NCBI GenBank assembly: GCA_019044685.2
Contig: JAGTXX020000006.1
Span: 1,941,501 to 2,005,500, forward strand
Direction: 5' to 3'
Length of the DNA stretch: 64,000 nt
Source of the DNA: Nannochloris sp. 'desiccata'
Lineage: Eukaryota; Chlorophyta; Trebouxiophyceae; Chlorellales; Chlorellaceae
A program made the position numbers and the translations under genes. The notes under the pieces are model-generated. The model was not told the origin of the DNA. It ran no database searches and worked only from the letters and a program-made list of their open reading frames with translations. Below, in pieces: positions 41,580 through 50,012 of this stretch (within the stretch, counting starts at the first letter, position 1; each line of letters opens with the position of its first letter).

Positions 41580-41698
41580 CTTGTCTATGACTTTGCCTCT
41601 TTAATTGATCATTTTATTATTTTTTACTGGTAAATAAATCACTCCACAATTGGGAATACAGGCCAGAACACCTCTCTTTGAGGCGAAAGTTGATCACA

Positions 41699-43131
41699 AT
41701 GGGGAAAAACGGTAAGCTATTTATTATTTTATAGGAGCTCCATTTCGCGCTGAATAGTATGCATGATGGTTCTACAATTTTTCAATATATATTCGTCGCA
41801 ACTTTATCCCCTCTAACCTTGTTCAACCACCCTTTTCCCTTGCAGATTTCATGTCGCCGAAAGACATTGCCAATAGAATCAAGGCCAAGGGCTTAACCAA
41901 GCTACAATTCTATTGTCAAGCATGTAGTCGGGCCCTTCGTGATGCCAACGCCTTCAAATGCCATCTTACGTCCGAATCTCACAAACGCCAGATGGAAATC
42001 TTCGGCCAGGACCCTCACGGTGAAATTAGAAGATACAGTGAAGAGTTTGAAACCACTTTTTTAGATCACATGAAACGATGCCACCCTTTTAGCAGAATCT
42101 CAGCAAACATGGTTTACAATGAGCTCATTGCAGAGCGCCACCACGTCCACATGAATGCTACAAAATGGCTTTCTCTGACGGAGTTTGTGAAATATCTAGG
42201 CAAAGAAGGAAAATGCAGAGTAGAAGATACACCGAAAGGCTGGTACATTACATTAATACAGAAAGATCCATTTGAGGAAATCGGGGAGAAGAAACGGGCG
42301 AAAAGAGAGCGTGCGGATAGAGAAGAAGAGGAAAGACATCAAAGAGCATTAGAACGGCAGATTGAAAGAGCACGTCAGGCTGCAGCAGAAGGAAAGAAAA
42401 TAGGGGAAGAAGATGGTGGAGAAGGTAAGGGCGAAGAGGATCTAGCAGCTCGGGACGTCAATCTAGAAGAATTAGAAAAGCCAATCGGATTCTCTATGCC
42501 GAGTTCCAGGCTAGGCTCTGGTGGTAGTAATAGTAGTGCAGCGGCAGCCGAAGCGGCAGCATCTGCGGCACGGAGAGCTCTTCCTAGCGTTGCTTTTGAC
42601 GAAGGAGACGATTCTGGACCTGCTGCAAGAGCATCAGGGTCAGGTATACCTCCTCCTCATAAGAAAAGTAAATTAGAACAACTAATGGAACGTGATTTAC
42701 AAGCCAAAAAACAACGAGCTGTCTCTGATGCGACGGCGGCAACAGCAGCAGCAGCAAAGCCTCGCAAAGGTCCAGCACCCTGGCTCGCAGAAGGCATCAT
42801 TGTCAAGGTCATAAGCAAAGCATTAAAAGAACATGGCTATTACAAACAAAAAGGCGCTGTTGTACGTGTTATAGATGCTTATATAGGAGAAATTGAGATG
42901 AGCGGCTCTGGTGATGTTGTTCGAGTAGACCAAGCGGAACTCGAGACTGTGATCCCCCAGCCAGGTGGGGCTGTTTTAGTAGTATCTGGGCCGATGAAAG
43001 GGTGCAAAGGAACGTTACTAGCTATAGATGAAAAGGCCTTTGCTGCGGAAATTGATGTGGTGGTAGACAGAAAGAGTGGAGAGAAAAAAAGCGCAAAACT
43101 AGACTATGAGGACTTTTCAAAATTGGCTTGA
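41699..43131 (+). CDS. KIN17: KIN17 DNA/RNA-binding protein
   Basis: Exons are 41699-41711 (only 13 bases) and 41846-43131, giving 432 residues. AACG|GTAAGC joins TTGCAG|AT to give MGKNDFMSPKDIANRIKAKG, matching the family's N-terminus. A C2H2-type zinc finger follows (FYCQACSRALRDANAFKCHL...H). The winged-helix region spans about 55-160 (RISANMVYNELIAERHHVHM, WLSLTEFVKYLG). Long charged helices and an Ala/Ser-rich linker lead to the C-terminal tandem SH3/KOW region (WLAEGIIVKVISKALKEHGY; GGAVLVVSGPMKGCKGTLLA). KIN17 works in DNA replication/repair and as a spliceosome-associated factor. The hAT element ends 119 bp before its ATG. It converges on HAT1. Confidence 0.95.
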
Positions 43132-43289
43132 AAATCTCCTCCAACCTAAAATATATGTTTGCCCAAGTTGCTGTAATTGTGGCATTTCATTTCATTGCTT
43201 GAATTACAGCATATTCAAAATTGTAATTATATATGGTTAGAATTCAAATCAAGTGATCAAGTAAGAAATAAAGAAACGAGGCAATGCAT

Positions 43290-44845
43290 TTAGGTCTCAT
43301 CCTGTTCAGCCTGCTCACCCTCGTTATCATCATCATCTTCCTCTTCATCACCATCATCTCCAGCGACGGTTGGCAATCCAATCAACCGTCTCATCTCATC
43401 TACGCGCAGAGCTACGGCTTGTCTAATAGCTTCTCGTGTCTGCTCAGCACTGACACCCTCTACAGGGACCGCCCCGGGAGCAGCCAACGCTGCTGCACTT
43501 CCTTTTGACTTTGACTTCAACATAACAAACCCAGAGGCTGTTTCCACTAACTTCTTACCTTCAGAACCTTTCTTAGCACCAGCAACTTGCGCTTCCAAGG
43601 CAGCTTGAACCATACCTTCAACAGCAGCGGTGGCGGGGACGCCTTGGGGAACAGCGATTGCGTACAGCAAACCTTCCCACATACGAGATGCTTGCTGCCG
43701 GCTCAATCTGAGATCTTTTTGTAATCGTGCCAAGCATTCTGGGCTCGCAGAAAGCGGACTTGATGCCCTATCAGCATTAGCTTTCGAACCAGAGACACCA
43801 GAAGCACCATCTTCTATTGCTGTTGTTTTACCACCCGAAGTCAACGCATTTTTCAAACAAGTTATAGCTTCCTCTTGTGGCCACTCTGCCGCCAGCATTC
43901 TTTTCAAGTCCATTTTATCTCTGAGTCTCTGCATATCATCAGTCGGATCTTCCATAGTAATATCCACAGAGTTACGTTCATCTGTCACCTTATACGCAGA
44001 TTCTACAAGTAAGCTCCCAACTCCGCGACCCTGGTGGGGTGGCAGTACCAAAACCTGACTCAGGCGGACTCGTTGGCGATCTGGGAATACCCAAAAATGG
44101 TACAACGTGGCAAATCCCAACACCTGACAGGTACCATCAGGGGAAGATTCCACTGCGAGGAGTAAATCCCAAGCAGGATCAGTGGAATCGATAGCAGAAG
44201 CAGCGTCAACAAAGAAAAGCAGCAGCGGTTGAATGCGGGCGTGTATTTGGCGAATAGGTTCAGCAGAGGTGGCTAAATTTGAGTGCAGGATGTTGATAGT
44301 GGTTCCTTGGGTAGTATCTGCAGAGACGAGAGGTTTGCCAAAATTTTCAGTACGTAAAGGGGGTTCCACTTCAAATGCACGGTCGAAATCTTCCTTCTTT
44401 TCGAAGAAACCAGCACAGAAAGTTTCTTTCAAGGGGGCGGCAAGATCAGTGGCACCCCTGGCAGGCTCGCCTTCAAAGTGGATGTCAAGGAGCGTTTGGA
44501 AGGCAGGAGTGAAGTAGACGTCTATATGAAGATCTTCATAGCCAGTAATCTCTTCTTCATCAAAGAGCCTGCAATATATTGGGGGAAATGAATCTTGGAA
44601 GTTAAAATTGCAACGGTGGTTGATGAAAAAATAGCATGAATGAAAAGTTACGTCCATTGCAGCAAAATTAATGTATCGACGTACTGATGGCTCATCTCTG
44701 GAGGGAACAAGCCTCCATCGACAAAGGTCACTGCGCCATTGGTCTTTTGCAGCAAATGAAAATTGATGCATTCATTTGAATTGAGGACAGCAGGTCCAGC
44801 GATTTTGACACGCTTGGCCTCAGGTTCAGGATTCTCAGTTGTCAT
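43290..44845 (-). CDS. HAT1: Histone acetyltransferase type B catalytic subunit HAT1
   Basis: Exons (minus) are 44685-44845 and 43290-44568, giving 479 residues. CATCA|GTACGT joins ATTGCAG|G to restore FPPEMSHQLFDEEEITGYED in frame, as in HAT1. The GNAT core has LSQVLVLPPHQGRGVGSLLV for acetyl-CoA binding and SVDITMEDPTDDM, which includes the catalytic glutamate. HAT1 acetylates new histone H4 at Lys5/Lys12 before assembly. The C-terminus ends in a very acidic tail (DGDEEEDDDDNEGEQAEQDE), suitable for histone contact. The N-terminal PEAKRVKIAG patch may be a nuclear localisation signal. Confidence 0.92.
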
Positions 44846-45162
44846 CCTGGTCTCTAGGCAGTTGTAAAATACAGCAGGAGTTTCAAAATTTTATTTTAAA
44901 ATTTTGAAAATTGGTTGAGATCACTTTCAGTGGCGATGCCAACTGCCTCGTTGGTAGGCAGTCTAGAATATTACTGATGGTATAAAAATACGAATAAACG
45001 AGCCAGCAGGTGTCTCCAAGACTTATATTTTCGGAATTTGCCCTTCTTGCGACTTGATTTGAAGCAAGTTCCTTCTCTTTTAGCCGGCTATTTGGCATCA
45101 CCTAGCTTACTTCCGACATAGAAATAGTAATATTTAAAAAATCTAAATTCTGCCCTAGCTGC
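44846..45162. promoter_or_regulatory. Divergent promoter region, HAT1 / CoA synthesis gene
   Basis: 317 bp between divergent starts. An AAATTTTAAAATTTT-like palindromic run lies close to the HAT1 leader (about 44886-44910). No other motif is assignable. Confidence 0.45.
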
Positions 45163-46457
45163 ATGATCGCCAGTCCCTGGCCTCTAGTTTGCATAAAGTC
45201 AACCTCGCTCAAAAATTACAATCCAACATATAAACGCACCCAGGGCCGCGTCCAATACATTGCAATGGCATCTTTATCATCTGAAAATAAACAGAAATGT
45301 GTTGCTGCGGTCTTACAACTCGAATGTGTGCAGAAAGAGATGCCTTTGCTTGACCATGCTACGCAAGCGGCAGACGATAGAATACTTTTAGCTTTGTTGG
45401 GTAAATTTGTTGCATAGTAAATATGATTTTGCGATTCTGTTGATAGGGTAGCACGCACCCGAAATGTCTTCAATAAAATTATATCTTAATTACCGGTAGT
45501 GATTTTTCTTTATAACTATGTGCCAGGTTCGATTGCCGCCCAGGCACCAACACTGGCTACTCTAGATTTGCTAGCCAAGTGCTATGATTCTTCAGCTCGA
45601 TTACGTCCTACTATTGATGTTGTGCCTTTGTTTCCATTTCTTCTAGAAAGCCTAGCAGGTAAGATATATTCTAATGTAATTGTGAAATCTCTCCGACCCT
45701 TTCCTGCCATCCAATAAAAAGACTTAGTAAGATAATTCTCATCACAGGTCGAATAAACGCGTTAGGACCCCCTGCATCCTTCGTATCATCTCCAGATAGC
45801 AAAGTCAAAGCTCAGCAATTATTAGGAGAACTTAAATCAATCAATTGTGATCTTGAGAATCTCGCGATCAGTCTTGTACCATTGATGCCTGTAGATATTT
45901 CTTCCCCAAACAGCAGCACTTCATCTTCCTTGCTTGCCAACACCCATGCTCGTGTGATCGGTCAATGGGAAAAAAATGCTCCACTGCAATTTAGAAATGT
46001 CGCTGTAGGCGGCACGTTTGATCGGCTTCATGCAGGCCACCGTCTTCTGCTTGCGGCAACCGCACTCGTTGCCACTGAAGGTATATATGTAGGGGTTGCT
46101 TCTGATAGATTATTAATAAAAAAGAAGAATAAAGAGTTATTAGAACCATATACTGTCCGAGAAGTTGCCGCTGTCGAGTATATGCAAAGAATAAACCCTA
46201 AAGTGATGGTGAGGGCGGGAGCGTTAGTAGACCCTAAAGTACCACCTCTCGCAGCAACGAGCGCAGATTTTCAAGCGATTGTGGTGTCAGAAGAGACTAT
46301 TAGTGGTGCAGAAGAGATTAATTTTGTTAGAAAGTCGTTGGGGTTTGATCCCTTGGTGATTGTGGTGGTAGGGTTGATAGGAGGAGCGACAGGGGCGGGA
46401 GGAAAGCTCAGTTCAACAGATTTGAGGGATATAGCTGCATCAGGGAGAGGGAGATGA
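45163..46457 (+). CDS. COAD: Phosphopantetheine adenylyltransferase with N-terminal extension
   Basis: Exons are 45163-45400, 45527-45658 and 45748-46457, all phase-1 joins in frame. The product has 359 residues from the ATG at 45163, or 325 from the ATG at 45265 (MASLSSENKQ); the first 34 residues may be a targeting peptide. The nucleotidyltransferase domain starts near residue 175: VGGTFDRLHAGHRLLLAATA carries the HxGH motif, and KLSSTDLR is the second ATP motif. It adenylates 4'-phosphopantetheine to dephospho-CoA, the fourth step of coenzyme A synthesis. As in eukaryotic COASY/PPAT proteins, a helical N-terminal region precedes the domain, but no dephospho-CoA kinase is fused. TGTAA at 46487 follows the stop. 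Confidence 0.85.
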
Positions 46458-46555
46458 TGCCATAGTATTTGAATTTTCAATATATCTGTAAAACAGAGAC
46501 AATTGCCTTTCACACTCTCGTTAAATTCCTCTAACGATCTTTTGATCTCTACAAC

Positions 46556-47635
46556 ATGTCTGATCCCCCAAAAACAATAGGTCTGGGAATACTGGGTGCT
46601 GCCAACATCGCACGCAAGAATATACTATCAATAAAGCTGCTTCAAAGCATCCAGGTTGTAGCCATCGGTAGTAGGGATGTTACAAAAGCCCAAGCAATGA
46701 TTGATGATTTTGAACTAGCCGACACAGCGATAGCTTATTCAAGCTACGAAGAAGTGCTTCACGATTCTCGTGTGCATGCAGTGTACATCCCTCTTCCTTC
46801 AACCTTACACGTAGAATGGGTTAAAAAAGCAGCCACTGCAGGAAAGCATGTATTACTAGAGAAGCCCATTGCCGTCACTAAGGATGAGACTGCCACCATC
46901 TTGGAAGTTTGTAATTCCAATAATGTGCAATTAATGGACGGTACAATGTGGATGCATCACGGGCGTACTAAAGAAATGGAATCTGTATTGAAAAGTGGAG
47001 CATTAGGCCCCATATTAGAAGTCACCAGTATGTTTACTTTTGCAGCGCCAATCGAATTTGTAAAAAAGGATATCAGGTTCAAAGCCTCCGGAGATCCATT
47101 GGGCTGTCTCGGAGACCTAGGATGGTACTCTATCCGTGCTATACTATGGGCATATAACTACGAAATGCCTGTATCTGTAGTCGCTCACCATGGGGCTATT
47201 TTCAACGAGGAAGGTGTCCCAACTGCAATTAGCGGGAGTCTTTTATTTTCTAAAGGCCGGCGAGGTAATTTTACATGCTCTTTTGACTGTGCATTGACAC
47301 AGCGGCTACACATTGCTGGGACAGATGGTACATTGGTTCTGGATGATTTTGTGATTCCTAAAAACGATAAGAAAGCTGAATTTGTAGTATCTAAAAATCA
47401 TTCTTTAGGAAAGTTTGACTTGCAAGATGTTACTGAACGAGATGTTGTCGTGGTTGAAAATGAACTACCTCAAGAAGCGTTAATGTGGGAAACGTTTGCC
47501 AAATGTGTACAAAGGGTTAAAGATGGACAAGGATGTGAGAATACGTGGCAGGAACTTGCCGGGAAAACCCAGAGAATTGTCTCTGCTGTAATGGAGTCTG
47601 CAAAAGGCGGCTACGTGGAAATTTCAGATTTTTAA
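46556..47635 (+). CDS. Gfo/Idh/MocA family oxidoreductase
   Basis: Single exon, 359 residues. The NAD(P)-binding fold at the N-terminus has IGLGILGAANIARKN and VVAIGSRD. The family's EKPIA motif is at about 100-104, with the catalytic-type lysine. DGTMWMHHGRTKEM and GDLGWYSIRAILWAYNYE fit the dihydrodiol-dehydrogenase-like branch common in plants. The substrate is probably a sugar or cyclic diol and cannot be set from sequence. The stop is 94 bp from the convergent membrane-protein gene. Confidence 0.92.
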   Translation: MSDPPKTIGLGILGAANIARKNILSIKLLQSIQVVAIGSRDVTKAQAMIDDFELADTAIAYSSYEEVLHDSRVHAVYIPLPSTLHVEWVKKAATAGKHVLLEKPIAVTKDETATILEVCNSNNVQLMDGTMWMHHGRTKEMESVLKSGALGPILEVTSMFTFAAPIEFVKKDIRFKASGDPLGCLGDLGWYSIRAILWAYNYEMPVSVVAHHGAIFNEEGVPTAISGSLLFSKGRRGNFTCSFDCALTQRLHIAGTDGTLVLDDFVIPKNDKKAEFVVSKNHSLGKFDLQDVTERDVVVVENELPQEALMWETFAKCVQRVKDGQGCENTWQELAGKTQRIVSAVMESAKGGYVEISDF

Positions 47636-47729
47636 AACGGCTAGCCTACTAAAAATTTTGATCATGCAGTGATTCATATTTTAAGACAAGAAATTAATGG
47701 AGTGAGGCTTAATGATAGCAAATGCATGT

Positions 47730-48782
47730 TTAGGCTACCCCCAAAGAGATATGCACAGAAGGCAGTGGCATCAACCCTACAGTCAACAGCACGACAGCTC
47801 CAACAAATTTTAAATAACGCCGCATCACTACCTCAACTCTGTTGACAGCTTCAACTCCAGCGTCACGAATTGCTCCATCAAGCTCCTTTGCCAAACTATT
47901 TAAACTCGTCTCTAACCGAATTCCTGTCTTGTTTATACCGCGGTAAAGAAAGTACCCAACGTGTTCATCTGCAAGAAAATTAAATGGAAAGTTGTAAGGA
48001 GAAGGAATCACAAGACACTGGGTGTTGTGGGTAACTGATAAATATCCAGCATGGTAAGCTATCAATACTATTAATAATAAAGCATTCGTACATTGCTTTT
48101 CATATGGTGCAACGAGATACTTCTCAAGCTTTCTACTTATCAAAGGTTTTTTTTCTTTCTTTCCAGCACTACCCCCACCCCCACTTCGTGTCTTTCCACC
48201 AGTTGACTCGTCCAGTGCAACAACCTGCACTGGCGGCCGCATTACATTCACGTTGACGCCAGGGTAACTCTTTCCAGTTACGGAAGGGATAGGTCCAGCA
48301 ACGAGTCCTTCCTGCGTGAGACGAGCTGGAGGTGGTGTGCGGGGTTGTAAATGAGTTTGTTGTTCAGCGCCACCGCCACCTCCAACTTCATTTTCATTTT
48401 CCCAGATAGACCATCGATCGACACTTTCATCATCATCATCATCAGCCATACCACCGTGACCTGACATGCGAGGAATATTTCCTGGCCCTTGACTCGCAGG
48501 GGGAGCTTGTTGCTCATTGCCCTTGTTCTCCAGCTTGTATACAGCTTCCGCTGCCTGATGTTGGTCTAGCGCTGCCGCTGTGAGCTCCACTGGGCCTGGG
48601 TCTGTGGTTTGCGGTTTCTTGGCCCGTTCCTCCAACTCTTTTTCGAAAGGTTTTTCAACGATTTCATACCATGCTATGACTACGAAGAATGCCCACAAAA
48701 GGACACGGACAGTTGTGAAGAGGAGTGCAAAAATGACACCGGCCGAGTGCAGCCCAGTGTTGAATACTGCTTCTACAAGCAT
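47730..48782 (-). CDS. Membrane protein of unknown function
   Basis: Single exon, 350 residues. Two N-terminal hydrophobic stretches (SAGVIFALLFTTVRVLLWAF, then FVVIAWYEIVEKPF) precede a disordered Gly/Pro/Asp-rich middle of about 140 residues. A membrane span ALLLIVLIAYHAGYLSV and a C-terminal hydrophobic segment FVGAVVLLTVGLMPLPSV follow. An amphipathic helix lies between the last two. No family is recognised. The frame is long, starts at a good ATG and shows codon use like its neighbours, so it is likely real. Confidence 0.72.
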   Translation of the reverse strand: MLVEAVFNTGLHSAGVIFALLFTTVRVLLWAFFVVIAWYEIVEKPFEKELEERAKKPQTTDPGPVELTAAALDQHQAAEAVYKLENKGNEQQAPPASQGPGNIPRMSGHGGMADDDDDESVDRWSIWENENEVGGGGGAEQQTHLQPRTPPPARLTQEGLVAGPIPSVTGKSYPGVNVNVMRPPVQVVALDESTGGKTRSGGGGSAGKKEKKPLISRKLEKYLVAPYEKQCTNALLLIVLIAYHAGYLSVTHNTQCLVIPSPYNFPFNFLADEHVGYFLYRGINKTGIRLETSLNSLAKELDGAIRDAGVEAVNRVEVVMRRYLKFVGAVVLLTVGLMPLPSVHISLGVA

Positions 48783-49098
48783 CGTTAAAGAGAGTTCTCT
48801 GGATTCAATGTTTTATTTATGCAACCTTCTCTCTGAAAGAAGTAATATATCAAGCTCAACGCGGTGAGAAAACAAATTCATAATGGTATGGAAGCCGGCA
48901 GGAAGGTCTCCTTATACATTACTTTTATTTTTTGATTGATTTACAGCTACCAGCTACACTATAAAGAAGACTATACAACATTTACTACATGGATATGCTC
49001 TTTTAGAAAGATTTTATTATGAAAGATTTCAATCATGGAGGAATTTGGTCTCCTCAACAGGAAAACATGGAAGAAAGAAGACGGGAGATGGTGTTAAT
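48783..49098. other. Intergenic, no gene seen
   Basis: 316 bp between the start of the membrane-protein gene and the 3' end of the tail-anchored gene, both on the minus strand. Open frames on the + strand here overlap the exon at 49099-49199 and lack coding character. Confidence 0.5.
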
Positions 49099-49648
49099 TT
49101 ACGCAGCTTTAGGCTTGCGTTTATGCTTAATGAACATAAAGATGCCAACCAAAAGGAAAGCCCACCACAACCAGCTCATCACAAAGGAAAAGAACCACAC
49201 TGCACAGAGGATAGAAAGATAGGGTTTCAATATTAAAAGACACAGAAAATGGGCGTCAAGTTTCTGAACAACAGTTTAAAGAAGTAGAATGTAGAAGAAG
49301 TCTAGCCTTACTGGCAGCGGGAATTGAGTACTTCCAGTTCCTGACAGCAAAGCGAATGTATTTTTGGCGGGTGGATTGAACTGCAGTCTTTGAACTGCTG
49401 GCAGCGGGAGCTGGGGAAGATTTAAGACCCAACCTTGAAGCCCAGGTCTGAGCCTGTTCAGGCCCCTTTTCCTCTGCAATAGCGTCCCTGACTTCACCGC
49501 CGAATTTCTCTTTGAGGGCATCAGCTTGAAGTTTAGCTTGGGTTTTAATTGCCTCCAACTGCTGGGGATTCTCTTTCACGTAGCCCATCGCTTGCTGCAG
49601 CCTCTCAGGCGTGACATTCTGGACAGCCCAATTGACCCAATCGGACAT
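49099..49648 (-). CDS. Small tail-anchored membrane protein
   Basis: Exons (minus) are 49312-49648 and 49099-49199, giving 145 residues. GCTGCCA|GTAAGG joins TGTGCAG|TG in frame as IPAAMWFFSFVMSW. Without this splice the frame runs into a non-matching tail, so the second exon is well supported. The N-terminal 85 residues are soluble and helical (MSDWVNWAVQNVTPERLQQA; QQLEAIKTQAKLQADALKEK). A Ser/Ala linker and one strong C-terminal span of about 21 residues (WLWWAFLLVGIFMFI) follow, with the basic tail KHKRKPKAA. This is the layout of tail-anchored proteins of ER, mitochondria or plastid; the family is unknown. Confidence 0.7.
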
Positions 49649-50012
49649 ACTTTATTTTAATGGTTCTATAAATCAAGAAAGTCGAACCTTGGAAGAGTAC
49701 TGGCGTCTTAGATTCTTAAATTGATTTTGCAATCTTGAAATACAAAACAACAAACTAGGCAATCGCTTGCGTATAAATGCTGGCGCTAATAACATAAATT
49801 TCTTCTGATTTCTTTCGTGTCATCACATTAACCCAACTAGGTTATTTATTGCCTGAAACACAACAACCGTTGTGCACATCGCTCAAGGCGCCGTCGACGT
49901 CAACTACTTATTTATTTTTTTGATCTATCTATTGTCATCAGAAAACCCAATTGTTTTAGCAAAAAGTAATTTAATCCAAGCTAATCTAAAGAATATCAAC
50001 ATCTAAAATTCT
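49649..50012. other. Intergenic, no gene seen
   Basis: 364 bp, AT-rich, upstream of the tail-anchored gene and downstream of the CLC gene. No coding frame or repeat was noticed. Confidence 0.5.

Noticed and set aside
43630..44058. Plus-strand 142-codon frame inside HAT1
   Set aside because: Antisense of the conserved GNAT domain; HAT1 is clearly the gene.
49019..49236. Plus-strand Lys/Glu-rich frames
   Set aside because: They are antisense to the membrane-anchor exon at 49099-49199, which joins in frame with the upstream exon.
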